NCBI RefSeq assembly: GCF_027257875.1
Contig: NZ_JAPVQY010000007.1
Location: forward strand, 124,001-188,000
Direction of reading: 5' to 3'
Length of the DNA stretch: 64,000 nucleotides
Source: Burkholderia sp. IMCC1007
Lineage (GTDB): Bacteria > Pseudomonadota > Gammaproteobacteria > Burkholderiales > Burkholderiaceae
A program made the position numbers and the translations under genes. Position 1 is the stretch's first letter; the number at the start of each line of letters is the position of its first letter. Shown here piece after piece: positions 1-10,721 of the stretch. The notes under the pieces are model-generated. The model was not told where the DNA came from. It did not search any database and saw nothing but the letters and a program-made list of their open reading frames with translations.

Positions 1-728
1 GACGCGCCGGCGAGCGACATCACCTTCTTGCCGGTCTCGACGCCGCCGGTGAACGACACCTTCGCGATGTCCGGGTGGCCGGTGAGCAGCGCGCCGACCG
101 AGCCGTCGCCCTGCACGACGTTGAACACGCCGGCCGGCACGCCGGCTTCCGTATAGATTTCCGCGAGCTTCAGCGCGGTGAGCGGCGTGACTTCGCTCGG
201 CTTGAACACCATCGCGTTGCCGGCCGCGAGCGCGGGCGCCGTCTTCCAGCACGCGATCTGGATCGGGTAGTTCCATGCGCCGATGCCCGCGCACACGCCG
301 AGCGGCTCGCGGCGCGTGTACACGAACGACTCGGCGCGCAGCGGCACCTGCAGCCCTTCGATCGCGGTCGCGAGGCCCGCGTAGTACTCGATCACGTCCG
401 CGCCGGTGACGATGTCGACCGCGAGCGTCTCGCCGATCGGCTTGCCGGTGTCGCGCGTCTCGATCGCCGCGAGTTCGTCGTTGCGTTCGCGCAGCAGATC
501 GACCGCGCGGCGCAGGATGCGCGAGCGCTGCATCGCGGTCATCGCGGCCCATTCGCGCTGGCCTTCCTGGGCGGACGCGACCGCGCGGTCGACGTCGGCC
601 GCGCTCGCCTGCTGCACCTGCGCGAGCAGCTCGCCGGTGGCGGGATCGAAGGTGTCGAAAGTCTTGCCGCTAGTGGCGTCGACGTAACCGCCGCCGATGT
701 AGAGGCGCTGCAAACCGTATACGGACAT
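1..728 (-). CDS. betB: Betaine aldehyde dehydrogenase BetB (partial, cut by left window edge)
   Basis: This is the NAD(P)-dependent aldehyde dehydrogenase that oxidises betaine aldehyde to glycine betaine in the cytoplasm. About 242 N-terminal residues are visible, starting [13 protein letters not shown], against roughly 489 in the whole family member. The Rossmann region is present, with IGAWNYPIQ near residue 150 and the SFTGG cofactor-binding motif close to the edge. The catalytic Glu and Cys lie outside the window. It starts 32 bases after betI on the same strand, which is the usual betI-betB-betA order, so cotranscription and BetI control are expected. The family call is firm. The substrate is inferred mainly from the betI neighbour. 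Confidence 0.93.
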   Translation of the reverse strand, partial: MSVYGLQRLYIGGGYVDATSGKTFDTFDPATGELLAQVQQASAADVDRAVASAQEGQREWAAMTAMQRSRILRRAVDLLRERNDELAAIETRDTGKPIGETLAVDIVTGADVIEYYAGLATAIEGLQVPLRAESFVYTRREPLGVCAGIGAWNYPIQIACWKTAPALAAGNAMVFKPSEVTPLTALKLAEIYTEAGVPAGVFNVVQGDGSVGALLTGHPDIAKVSFTGGVETGKKVMSLAGA

Positions 729-760
729 GAGGATCTCCTTGAGGGCGACTGCGTCGCGCG

Positions 761-1345
761 TCAGTCGGACGCGAGCAGCAGGTCGATGTAATCGTGGGCG
801 AGCTTCAACGCGGCTCGGGTGTCGATCGGGCCGCCGGCGAGCGCGCCGCGCAGCCACAGGCCGTCGATCAGCGCGGCGAGGCCGCTGGCGGCTTCGCGCG
901 CTTTCGTGCGCGGCAACGCCTTCGCGAATTCGGCGCACAGATTCGAATGCAGGCGCCGCGTGTTCACGTGCTGCAGGCGCTTGAGCATCGGGTCGTGCAT
1001 GCTCTGCGACCAGAACGCGAGCCATGTTTTCATCACGGGCGCGCTGACCTGCGTGTCGTCGAAGTTCGCGGCGACGACCGCGCGCAGCCGGGACCGCGGA
1101 TCCTTGCGTGCGGCGACGCGGCGGCGCGTGGTGGCCGACCACAGATCGCGCAGCACGTGCCGCATCGTGGCTTCGAGCAGGCCGTCCTTGTCGCCGAAGT
1201 AATGGCTGACGATGCCCGTCGAGATGTTCGCGCGCTGCGCGACCGATGCGAGCGTCGTGCCGGGCAGGCCGGCTTCGTCGATCGAGCGCAGCGTCGCGTC
1301 GATCAGCTGTGCGCGACGAATCTCCCGCATTCCGACTTTCGGCAT
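761..1345 (-). CDS. betI: TetR-family choline-responsive repressor BetI
   Basis: A 194-residue TetR-type repressor of the choline-to-betaine pathway. Choline relieves repression in characterised relatives. The N-terminal helix-turn-helix spans about residues 10-58 ([13 protein letters not shown], then [19 protein letters not shown]), and the rest is the ligand-binding and dimer domain (LWLRGALAG near residue 160). The length matches the BetI family. An AGGGAG ribosome site lies 7 bases before the ATG. A symmetric operator sits about 50 bases upstream, and betB follows in the same direction. The identification is strong from sequence and context together. Confidence 0.95.
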   Translation of the reverse strand: MPKVGMREIRRAQLIDATLRSIDEAGLPGTTLASVAQRANISTGIVSHYFGDKDGLLEATMRHVLRDLWSATTRRRVAARKDPRSRLRAVVAANFDDTQVSAPVMKTWLAFWSQSMHDPMLKRLQHVNTRRLHSNLCAEFAKALPRTKAREAASGLAALIDGLWLRGALAGGPIDTRAALKLAHDYIDLLLASD

Positions 1346-1397
1346 CGCGACTCCCTTCGCCCGGACGGGCCGTTCCTGGAAGTCGAGAGCTTAGCGG

Positions 1398-1427
1398 TTT
1401 TTTATTGACCGTTCAATCAATAAAAAA
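1398..1427. promoter_or_regulatory. BetI-type operator, upstream of betI
   Basis: A perfect 11-base inverted repeat has arms TTTTTTATTGA (1398-1408) and TCAATAAAAAA (1417-1427), with eight bases between them. A second small dyad, TTGA-CCGT-TCAA (1405-1416), is nested inside. It lies 53 bases upstream of the betI start, in an AT-rich island. Known BetI operators are AT-rich dyads containing TTGA and TCAA halves, so autoregulation of betIBA is the natural reading. No promoter hexamers were assigned. Confidence 0.75.
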
Positions 1428-2065
1428 ATAGGGGTCCGACGGCGAATCGTCGCGCTACGGATGCGGACGAGGCTGCCTGACACAGTTGTGCAGGTGCAGG
1501 AAAACCGTTTGAAAGATGGTTAAATAAATTGAAATTTGTTTAAAGCGATTTTCGGAAAAGCGGTGTAATCGTCGCTAAAGTTTATGGATTCGATTTATTA
1601 CGCGTCGAAAGAATGTCGAGGTATGTGAGATTCAGTGGGATACGAAAATTCACGCCTCCGATGGCAGTCCGGCTAATTTCTGAAAAATCGTTTCAATCGA
1701 GCGATTTAAATTATGTATGTTGTTGAATTCAAACGATGTATTTGTCTGGTCGGCCTGTCGGAAAGGATTTGCGCAAACGATTGCGATCGCTTTTCGGTTG
1801 ATCTCGCATACCATAAAAAACACCAAAAAGATTTGAATCGCTCGTATTTCCCCCTGAAGTAGAGGGGTTCGTTGGGACGACTTGAGTAAGCAATATTGCC
1901 CGTATTAGTATGGCGCCGCACTACAAGGAATGAATCGGCGATGCGCGCATTGACCGCGCTGCGTCGGCCATGCGCGCGCTCGACGATCGCACACGGCCGG
2001 CGCCACCCATTGCGCACCTGCAGCATGCCGCGACGCCGAGACGCCGCATCCACCGGAGAACGACG
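1428..2065. other. Long AT-rich intergenic region between betI and the rhamnolipid operon
   Basis: About 640 bases carry no credible gene. Bases 1500-1900 are clearly more AT-rich than the surroundings, as expected for a complex promoter. The rhamnolipid promoter must lie here, but I cannot assign -10/-35 elements. A loose CCTG-N11-CAGG dyad at 1476-1494 resembles a lux box but has the wrong spacing. Long open frames crossing this stretch on the minus strand are shadows of rhlA. Confidence 0.6.
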
Positions 2066-2965
2066 ATGCCGACCGAAAAACACGTGGTCCCGCTGCCGAA
2101 TGGTCTGAAGGTCTACGTCGAACGGAATGTATTCGATCCGTCCTTCGACACGGCGATGCTCGTCAACGGCGCGCTCGCGACCACCGCGTCGTTCGGGCAG
2201 ACGGTCCAGTATCTCGGCGAGCGCATGAACACGATCTGCTTCGATCTGCCGTATGCGGGGCAGTCGCGCCAGCACAATCCCGGCTGCTTCATCCTGACGA
2301 AGGACGACGAAGCCGCGATCCTCCAGCATCTGGTCGAGCGCTTCGCGCCCGCGTTCCTCGTGTCGGTGTCGTGGGGCGGCGTCGCATCGCTGTTCGCGCT
2401 CGCGCGCGGCTGCCCGAGCGTGCGGCGCGCAGCGATCTGCTCGTTCTCGCCGTTCCTGAACGACGCGATGGTCGATTACGTGACGCGTGCACGCGACCAC
2501 ATCGCGGCCGGCGAGAACCTGAAGGCCGCGCAGCTGCTGAACGATACGGTCGGTCGCTACCTGCCGCGCATCATGAAGCTGTACAACTACCGGTATCTGA
2601 CGCGCCTGCCGCGCGACGAGCAGGACCAGGTCGCGTTCCACGTCGACCAGATCCTGTCGCTGCAGCCCGAGCGCTACTTCAGCGAATTCTCGAACATCGG
2701 CTGCGAGCTGCTGTTCGTGAACGGCGAACGCGACGAGTACACGACGCCGGCCGACGTCCGCCAGCTTGCCGCGCACGTGCCGCGTGCGCGCTTCACGACC
2801 ATTCCCGACGCCGGCCACTTCCTCGACATCGAAGGCCGCACGCAGCGCGAGACCACGCGTGCGGCGCTGCTCGACTTCTTCTGCGATGCGTCGCCAGCCG
2901 CCGCAGGCATCGCGCTCGGCGCCGCGCGCGCATGCGTGTCCGCACCGATGCCGGCGATGTCGTGA
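2066..2965 (+). CDS. rhlA: RhlA, 3-(3-hydroxyalkanoyloxy)alkanoate synthase
   Basis: RhlA couples two beta-hydroxyacyl units to form the HAA lipid of rhamnolipids. The predicted protein has 299 residues. It has an alpha/beta-hydrolase fold with the nucleophile in VSVSWGG (Ser102), the acid in NGERDEYT (Asp223) and the base in AGHFLD (His251). These positions coincide with the known Pseudomonas RhlA triad numbers. LFDLPYAGQSRQHNP-like sequence near residue 60 (here FDLPYAGQSRQHNP) is also diagnostic. The ATG at 2066 has GGAGA 6 bases upstream, and the in-frame ATG at 1970 lacks a site. It is the first gene of a seven-gene operon. Confidence 0.95.
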   Translation: MPTEKHVVPLPNGLKVYVERNVFDPSFDTAMLVNGALATTASFGQTVQYLGERMNTICFDLPYAGQSRQHNPGCFILTKDDEAAILQHLVERFAPAFLVSVSWGGVASLFALARGCPSVRRAAICSFSPFLNDAMVDYVTRARDHIAAGENLKAAQLLNDTVGRYLPRIMKLYNYRYLTRLPRDEQDQVAFHVDQILSLQPERYFSEFSNIGCELLFVNGERDEYTTPADVRQLAAHVPRARFTTIPDAGHFLDIEGRTQRETTRAALLDFFCDASPAAAGIALGAARACVSAPMPAMS

Positions 2966-3032
2966 CGCAGCACGTCGCGTATCGGGCACTCCGGGCGCAT
3001 CCGAATTCTCATCCATACGAGGCAGGCCAGCC

Positions 3033-3602
3033 GTGAATATCGTTCAGAGCATCGCCATCGTCGTTCCGTGGGCCGCGTGGCTCGCGTACTGGATCGCCAC
3101 GTCGCAGGGCGTCAAGGCGACCGTGCGCAAGGAGGCGTCGCGCTCGCGCACGCTGCAGTCGATTCCGCTGATCGTCGGCGGCGCGCTGATCATCCTGCCC
3201 GATCCGTCGTGGCAGGCGCTCGTGCCCGACTGGCAGCGCTTCGGGCTGCAGGCGCAGTGCGGGCTCGCGGTGCTGGTCGCGGGGCTGCTGTTCTCGGTGT
3301 GGGCGCGGCTGCACCTCGGCACCAACTGGAGCGTGTCGGTCACGCTGAAGGAAGACCACGAACTCGTGCGCACGGGGCCGTATGCGCTCGTGCGCCACCC
3401 GATCTACACCGGCTGCCTGATCGCGCTGGTCGGCGCCGCGCTGATCGGCGGCGAATGGCGCGGCGCGATCGGCGTGCTGCTCGTGTTCGCGTCGCTCGCG
3501 TACAAGGTGCGCGTCGAGGAGAGCTGGCTGACCGGGTATTTCGGGCCGGCGTATGCGCAGTACCGCCGCGAGGTCGCGGCGCTGATCCCCGGTTTCTACT
3601 GA
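3033..3602 (+). CDS. Isoprenylcysteine carboxyl methyltransferase-like membrane protein in the rhl operon
   Basis: This 189-residue integral membrane protein belongs to the ICMT/phospholipid methyltransferase superfamily, which transfers methyl from S-adenosylmethionine to membrane-embedded acceptors, often carboxylates. The signature RTGPYALVRHPIYTG lies near residue 113, followed by a hydrophobic helix, an EESWL segment and the typical C-terminal FGPAYAQYRREV. Four or five membrane helices are apparent. The start is a GTG at 3033 with GAGG about 10 bases upstream. It lies 67 bases after rhlA and 17 before rhlB, so it is part of the operon. Bacteria have no prenylated CaaX proteins, so the substrate is different. 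The free carboxylate of HAA or rhamnolipid is a plausible acceptor, but this is inference. Confidence 0.85.
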   Translation: MNIVQSIAIVVPWAAWLAYWIATSQGVKATVRKEASRSRTLQSIPLIVGGALIILPDPSWQALVPDWQRFGLQAQCGLAVLVAGLLFSVWARLHLGTNWSVSVTLKEDHELVRTGPYALVRHPIYTGCLIALVGAALIGGEWRGAIGVLLVFASLAYKVRVEESWLTGYFGPAYAQYRREVAALIPGFY

Positions 3603-3619
3603 CACCCGCGAGGCGCGCG

Positions 3620-4903
3620 ATGGCGAAGATGATCGTGACCGCGATCGGCTCGGCGGGCGACGTGCATCCGTTGCTCGGCGTCGCGCGCACGCTCGCCGCG
3701 CGCGGTCACGACGTCGTGTTCTGCACGCATGCGCCGTTCGAGGCGGCCGTGCGCCGCTGCGGGTTCGCGTTCGTGCCGGTCGGCACCGCGGCGGAATACG
3801 ACGCGGCGATGGCGAACCCCGCGCTGTGGGATCCGCGCACGTCGTTCCGCACGCTGTGGCAGGTGATCGCGCCGACGCTGCGCCCGCATTACGACGCGCT
3901 GCGCGCGCTGACCGATGCCGACACGGTGCTGGTCGGCACGCTGTGGGCGTTCTCCGCGCGCTTCATGCAGGAACTGCACGGCACGCCGTACGTGTCGGTG
4001 CAGGTGTCGCCGTCGACGCTGCTGTCCGCGCATGCGCCGCCGACTCACCCGCGCCTGACGATTCCCGCGCGCTGGCCGTTGCCGGTGAAATCGGCGCTGA
4101 TGACGCTGATCGAGCGGCAGGTGCTCGACCGCGTGTGCGGCCCGGCGCTCGACGCGGTGCGCCGCGAACTCGGGCTCGCGCCCGCGCGGCGCGTGCTCGG
4201 CCGCTGGCTGCATTCGACCGACGGCGTGCTGTGCTTGTTTCCCCGGTGGTTCGCGCCGCCGCAGCCCGACTGGCCGTCGAACCATCTGCAAAGCGGTTTT
4301 CCGTTGTTCAACGATATTGCGACCTCCGATGATGATGTGGCACTCGATGCGTTTCTCGCGGCCGGCGAAGCCCCGGTCGTGTTTACGGCCGGGTCGACGC
4401 TCGTCGATCACGCGGCCTATGCGCGCGCGGTGGCGGACGCGCTGCGCGCGACCGGCGCGCGCGGGATCCTGCTGACGCCGCACGATGCGGTGCAGGACGG
4501 CCACCGGCTGCTCGTGCGCCGCTTCGTGCCGATGCGCACGCTGCTGCCGCGTTGCCGCGCGCTCGTGCATCACGGCGGGATCGGCACCGCGGCGCTCGCG
4601 TGCGAAGCCGGCATCGTGCAGGTCGTCACGCCGTTCGCGCACGATCAGTTCGACAACGCGCAACGCGTCGTCGCGAACGGCTGCGGCGTGCGCATCGACG
4701 GCCCGCTCGACGGCGCACGGCTCGGTGCGGCGCTCGCGCGCGTGCTCGACGAACCCGCGTTCGCGGTGCATGCCGAGCGTACGCGCGCGCTGCTCGCGGC
4801 CGCGCCGGACGGCTGCGACGCGGCCGCCGCTTTCATCGAACGCTTCGTGCCGAAGCGCGGGCGGGTGGCCACGCGGGCCGATGTCGCGGTGGCCGGCGCA
4901 TGA
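3620..4903 (+). CDS. rhlB: RhlB, rhamnosyltransferase 1 (mono-rhamnolipid formation)
   Basis: RhlB transfers rhamnose from dTDP-L-rhamnose to HAA, giving mono-rhamnolipid at the inner membrane. The 427-residue length matches Pseudomonas RhlB. It is a GT1/UGT-like GT-B protein. The N-terminal motif GSAGDVHPLLGVARTLAARG binds the acceptor side. The C-terminal nucleotide-sugar motif contains HHGGIGTAALACEAG and then PFAHDQFDNAQRV (about residues 313-350). The ATG is 17 bases after the methyltransferase stop, and the stop overlaps the exporter start by ATGA, showing translational coupling. Identity is secure given rhlA and rhlC in the same operon. Confidence 0.93.
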   Translation: MAKMIVTAIGSAGDVHPLLGVARTLAARGHDVVFCTHAPFEAAVRRCGFAFVPVGTAAEYDAAMANPALWDPRTSFRTLWQVIAPTLRPHYDALRALTDADTVLVGTLWAFSARFMQELHGTPYVSVQVSPSTLLSAHAPPTHPRLTIPARWPLPVKSALMTLIERQVLDRVCGPALDAVRRELGLAPARRVLGRWLHSTDGVLCLFPRWFAPPQPDWPSNHLQSGFPLFNDIATSDDDVALDAFLAAGEAPVVFTAGSTLVDHAAYARAVADALRATGARGILLTPHDAVQDGHRLLVRRFVPMRTLLPRCRALVHHGGIGTAALACEAGIVQVVTPFAHDQFDNAQRVVANGCGVRIDGPLDGARLGAALARVLDEPAFAVHAERTRALLAAAPDGCDAAAAFIERFVPKRGRVATRADVAVAGA

Positions 4904-6495
4904 GCGCCGCGTCGCCGCTTCACGACGGGCCCGTCACGCCGTCCGCGTTCGACGCGCCGGCGCCGGCGCCCGCCGCGCAGCCGGTGCGCGGCATCCGGCT
5001 CGCGCTGCTGACGTTCGCGCTGTCGCTCGCGACCTTCATCGAGGTGCTCGACTCGACCGTGACCAACGTCGCGGTGCCGGCGATCTCCGGCAGTCTCGGC
5101 GTATCGAACAGCCAGGGCACGTGGGTGATCAGCTCGTATTCGGTCGCGGCCGCGATTGCGGTGCCGCTCACCGGCTGGCTCGCGCGCCGCGTCGGCGAAC
5201 TGCGGCTGTTCGTCGGCGCGGTGCTGCTGTTTACGCTGACGTCGTTGCTGTGCGGGCTCGCGCGCGACCTGCACGTGCTCGTGATCTGCCGCGCGCTGCA
5301 GGGGCTGTGTTCGGGGCCGATGGTGCCGCTGTCGCAGACGATCCTGCTGCGCACATTTCCGCCGGACAAGCGCACCGTCGCGCTCGCGCTGTGGGCGATG
5401 ACGGTGCTGCTCGCACCGATCTTCGGGCCGGTGGTCGGCGGCTGGATCGTCGACAACTTCTCGTGGCCGTGGATCTTCCTGATCAATTTGCCGATCGGGC
5501 TGTTCTCGTTCGCGGTGTGCACCGCGATGCTGCGCCCCGACGCGCAGCGCGGCGCGGCCGGCCCGATCGACGTGCCGGGCATCGTGCTGCTCGTGATCGG
5601 CGTCGGCTCGCTGCAGGCGATGCTCGATCTCGGCCACGACCGCGGCTGGTTCGATTCGCCGCTGATCGTCACGCTCGCGGTCGTCGCGGCGCTCGCGATC
5701 GTGTCGCTGCTGATCTGGGAAGCGGGCGAAGCGCATCCGGTGGTCGACCTGAGCCTGTTTCGCGACCGCACGTTCTCGTTCTGCGTGCTGATCATCTCGC
5801 TCGGGATGATGAGCTTCTCGGTGGTCGGCGTCGTTTTCCCGCTGTGGATGCAGGCGGTGATGGGCTACAACGCGTTTCATGCGGGGCTCGCGACCGCATC
5901 GCTCGGCGTGCTCGCGCTCGTTTTCTCGATCCTCGTCGGGCTGCATGCGCACCGCTTCGACGCGCGCGTGCTCGCGACGTTCGGCTTCCTGGTATTCGCG
6001 GCCGTGCTCGCCTGGGATGCGCATTTCACGCTGAAGATGACGTTCGCGCAGATCGCCGCGCCGGGGTTGATCCAGGGGATCGGGCTGCCGTGCTTCTTCA
6101 TTCCGCTGACCGCGGCGACGCTGTCGCGCATCCCGGACGACCGGCTCGCCGCCGCGTCGAGCCTGTCGAATTTCCTGCGCACGCTGTCGGCCGCGTTCGG
6201 CACCGCGATGAGCGTGACGCTGTGGGACAACCGCGCGACCTATCACTACGACGTCGTGTCGCAATCGGTCACGCACGCATCGGCGAATACGCAGCGTTTC
6301 GTGCACACGCTGAACGCGATGGGCGTGGACGGCGTGCGCGAGCTGACGACGCTGCATCAGGTCGTGATGCAGCAGGCCTACATGATGGCGACGGGCGACA
6401 TGTTCTGGATGGCGAGCATGACCTGTCTCGTGCTCGCCGCGATGATGTGGCTCACGCGGCCCAGACGCGGCGCGGCCGCTTCGTTCGGACATTGA
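4900..6495 (+). CDS. DHA2-family (EmrB-like) MFS exporter of the rhamnolipid operon
   Basis: A 531-residue inner-membrane drug/proton antiporter of the 14-helix DHA2 type. Visible family motifs are EVLDSTVTNVAVPAISGSL in helix 1 (motif D1), GWLARRVGELRLF (motif A) and APIFGPVVGGWIVDNFSW (motif C, helix 5). A periplasmic stretch before the last helix (about residues 445-500) is typical of EmrB. Its start overlaps the rhlB stop by four bases. With the EmrA-like adaptor and NodT-like outer-membrane protein encoded downstream, it forms a complete three-part efflux system. Export of rhamnolipid is inferred from the operon position. Confidence 0.9.
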   Translation: MSAASPLHDGPVTPSAFDAPAPAPAAQPVRGIRLALLTFALSLATFIEVLDSTVTNVAVPAISGSLGVSNSQGTWVISSYSVAAAIAVPLTGWLARRVGELRLFVGAVLLFTLTSLLCGLARDLHVLVICRALQGLCSGPMVPLSQTILLRTFPPDKRTVALALWAMTVLLAPIFGPVVGGWIVDNFSWPWIFLINLPIGLFSFAVCTAMLRPDAQRGAAGPIDVPGIVLLVIGVGSLQAMLDLGHDRGWFDSPLIVTLAVVAALAIVSLLIWEAGEAHPVVDLSLFRDRTFSFCVLIISLGMMSFSVVGVVFPLWMQAVMGYNAFHAGLATASLGVLALVFSILVGLHAHRFDARVLATFGFLVFAAVLAWDAHFTLKMTFAQIAAPGLIQGIGLPCFFIPLTAATLSRIPDDRLAAASSLSNFLRTLSAAFGTAMSVTLWDNRATYHYDVVSQSVTHASANTQRFVHTLNAMGVDGVRELTTLHQVVMQQAYMMATGDMFWMASMTCLVLAAMMWLTRPRRGAAASFGH

Positions 6496-6505
6496 GGAAA
6501 CCCGC

Positions 6506-7444
6506 ATGACGACACTCGGCGCACTCGTGATCCTGTATCACCCGACCGACGCACAACTCGCGGCGCTCGGCGCATGGCGGCATGCGTGCGACACGCTGCT
6601 CGTCGTCGACAACACGCCGACGCCCGATGCGCGGGCCCGTGAACTGTGCGCGCGCAAAGGCATCGCGCTGCTGCATCACGGCAATCGCGGCGGTATCGCC
6701 GGCGCGTACAACGTGGGGCTCGCCGCGCTGTTTCGCGAGAACGTCGACGCGGTCGCGCTGTTCGACCAGGATTCGTCGGTGCCGGCCGCGTATTTCCCGA
6801 CGATGGGTGACATCTGCGCGGGGCTTGCCGGGCGCGCGTTCCTCGCCGGCCCGCGCATCTTCGACGAGAACGCGCGCAGCTTCCTGCCCGAACTCGCGAC
6901 GAACGGCATCGGCTTGCGCCGGCTGCGCATCGAGCCGGGCATGCCGCTGCAGCGCTGCGCGTTCCTGATCTCGTCCGGCTGCGTGGTGTCGCGTGCCGCG
7001 TTCGACACACTCGGCCGCTTCGACGAGACGCTCTTCATCGATCACGTCGACACCGAGTACAGCTTCCGCGCGCTCGCGCACAACGTGCCGCTCTATGTGG
7101 TGCCGTCGCTGGTGTTGTCGCATCGAATCGGCGCGAAACAGCGCCATGCGTTCGGCCCTTTCGAAATGACGTCGATGAATCACGCGTGGCAACGGCGCTA
7201 CTACAGCGCGCGCAATGCGGTGCAGCTCGCGATGCAGTACGGGTTGCGCTTTCCGGTGGCGATCGTGCCGAACCTGCTGACCGTGTGGCAGATCGTGCAG
7301 ATCGCGCTCGTCGAGCACGACAAGCGCGACAAGCTCGCCGGCATCCTGTTGGGCATCGCGGACGGCTTGTTCGGCCGGCTCGGCCCGCTCGAGCGCACGC
7401 GGCCGCGGCTGGCCGCGCGTGCGCAGCGCATCCAGCAGGGGTGA
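6506..7444 (+). CDS. rhlC: RhlC, rhamnosyltransferase 2 (di-rhamnolipid formation)
   Basis: RhlC adds the second rhamnose, turning mono- into di-rhamnolipid. The 312-residue protein is a GT2/GT-A glycosyltransferase. The N-terminal strand is LGALVILYHPTDAQL, the nucleotide/metal motif is ALFDQDSSVPAAYF (about residues 88-101), and a conserved ETLFIDHVDTEYSFRA segment follows near residue 175. An AGGA site precedes the ATG by about 7 bases, and the exporter stop is only 10 bases upstream. Related rhamnosyltransferases act on O-antigen, but context with rhlA and rhlB makes RhlC the best call. Confidence 0.92.
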   Translation: MTTLGALVILYHPTDAQLAALGAWRHACDTLLVVDNTPTPDARARELCARKGIALLHHGNRGGIAGAYNVGLAALFRENVDAVALFDQDSSVPAAYFPTMGDICAGLAGRAFLAGPRIFDENARSFLPELATNGIGLRRLRIEPGMPLQRCAFLISSGCVVSRAAFDTLGRFDETLFIDHVDTEYSFRALAHNVPLYVVPSLVLSHRIGAKQRHAFGPFEMTSMNHAWQRRYYSARNAVQLAMQYGLRFPVAIVPNLLTVWQIVQIALVEHDKRDKLAGILLGIADGLFGRLGPLERTRPRLAARAQRIQQG

Positions 7445-7452
7445 CGCGCGCG

Positions 7453-9275
<1,823 letters not shown>

Positions 9276-9276
<1 letters not shown>

Positions 9277-10466
9277 TGCACCACGACAACCTTCATACCG
9301 CCGCACCGCCGGCCGCTCTGAACGACCCGGCAGTCGACGCGCGCCGCGCGACCCGTCGCAAGCGCTTCACGCTGTTCTTCGCGGCGGTGCTGCTGGCCGC
9401 GCTCGTCTGGATCGCGTTCTGGCTGTTGCGCGACCGCTATTACGAAGACACCGACGACGCGTACGTTGCCGGCAGCATCGTGCAGGTCGCCGCGCAGACG
9501 CCCGGCACCGTGACCGACGTGCTAGTCGGCGATACGCAGGCCGTGCGCGCCGGGCAGCCGCTCGTGCGGCTCGACGATACGGAAGCCTCCGTCGCGTTCG
9601 CGCAGGCGAAGGCGCAGCTCGTGCAGGCCGTGCGGCAGGTCGCGAACGCGAAGATCTCGAACACGATGTACGTCGAGGCCGTGAACGCGCGCCAGGCCGA
9701 CCTGTCGCTCGCGCAGCGCGCGCTCGCCGCGCGCTCGGGCGCATCGGTCGAGATCGTCGCGCCGGAGGAGCTGGCGCGCGCCCGCGCGGCGGTCGCCGGC
9801 GCTCAGGCGAATCTCGCGGCCGCTCGGGCGCAGCTCGAAGCCGCGCGCGCGCTCGGCAGCAAGCTGCCCGTCGACGAAAGCCCGGCCGTCGTGCAGGCGG
9901 CCGCGCAATTCAAGCTCGCGTACCGGAACCTGAAGCGCACGACGATCGTCGCGCCGGTCGACGGCACGATCGGCCAGCGTTCGGTGCAGGTCGGCCAGCA
10001 GGTCGGCCCTGGCGTGCCGCTGATGTCCGTCGTGCAGTTGAATCAGTTGTGGGTCGAGGCGAACTTCAAGGAAGGGCAGATCCGGCACATGCGCGTCGGC
10101 CAGCCGGTCGACGTGGTGTCCGACCTGTACGGGTCCCGCGTCGTCTATCGCGGCCGCGTACAGGGCTTCTCGGCCGGTACCGGCAGTGCCTTTTCGATGC
10201 TGCCGTCGCAGAACGCGGCCGGCAACTGGATCAAGGTCGTGCAGCGCGTGCCGGTCGTGATCGCGCTCGATCCGCGCGACCTGGCCGCGCATCCGTTGCG
10301 CGTCGGGCTGTCGATGCGCGCAACGGTCGACACGCGCAACCGCGACGGGCACGCGCTCGACAGCGAGCCGCCGACGCCGGCCGTCGGCACGCGCGTGCAT
10401 GACGGCGTCGCGCGCGATGCGGACGCGGCGGCCGCTGCGATCGTACGCGAGAATCAGGGCGGGTAA
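9276..10466 (+). CDS. EmrA/HlyD-family membrane fusion protein of the rhamnolipid operon
   Basis: A 396-residue periplasmic adaptor anchored by one N-terminal helix (about residues 31-50, FFAAVLLAALVWIAFWLL). The hallmark DTDDAYVAGSIVQVAAQTPG follows at about residue 58, then the lipoyl half-motifs, a long Ala-rich coiled coil (about 100-200), the second lipoyl half (TTIVAPVDGTIGQRSVQVGQ) and a beta-barrel region ending near residue 350. The start codon overlaps the NodT stop (TGATG), so it is translationally coupled. It would bridge the DHA2 pump and the NodT channel. It is the last gene of the operon. Confidence 0.9.
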
Positions 10467-10582
10467 CGCGTGCCGGCCCGCGGCGCGGGCCGAGCGCGAC
10501 GATCGGCCGGGCTGGGCGGCCGCGCGTTCCGCCTGGTGGCATTTCGTCTGCTTACCGCCCCCGACTTTCGTCTTTCCGCCAT

Positions 10583-10625
10583 CGATGTCGGCGTCGATCA
10601 AACGCATGTCGCGTTTGAGACATCG
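10583..10625. promoter_or_regulatory. Nested inverted repeats upstream of fdhA
   Basis: An inner perfect dyad TCAAACGC-ATGTC-GCGTTTGA (10598-10618) is framed by outer arms CGATGTC (10583-10589) and GACATCG (10619-10625). It lies about 100 bases before the fdhA start and 115 bases after the rhl operon. It could be an operator for fdhA or a transcript hairpin. No regulator is known from this sequence alone. Confidence 0.5.
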
Positions 10626-10721
10626 GCGCCCCTGCCTCCGGGACTACTCTCGAACAGCACGTTGCGTGCGCGCCGCATCGGCGCGCAGCCGCGCCATCCA
10701 ACGAGACATGGAGACAATACG

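Noticed and set aside
1476-1494. Lux-box-like dyad CCTG-N11-CAGG upstream of rhlA
   Set aside because: Lux boxes have ten bases between such arms and longer matched arms. Here the spacing is eleven and only four bases per side pair, and it is about 570 bases from rhlA.
1706-3016. Long minus-strand open frame opposite rhlA
   Set aside because: It is an Arg/His-rich shadow frame of a strongly supported gene. Similar long antisense frames over rhlB, dgcA, dgcB, betC and the MFS genes were dismissed for the same reason.
10537-10552. Sigma-54-like GG-N10-GC motif (TGGCA...TGC) upstream of fdhA
   Set aside because: Such matches are frequent in GC-rich DNA, the -12 element is imperfect, and no bacterial enhancer-binding protein gene or upstream site supports it.
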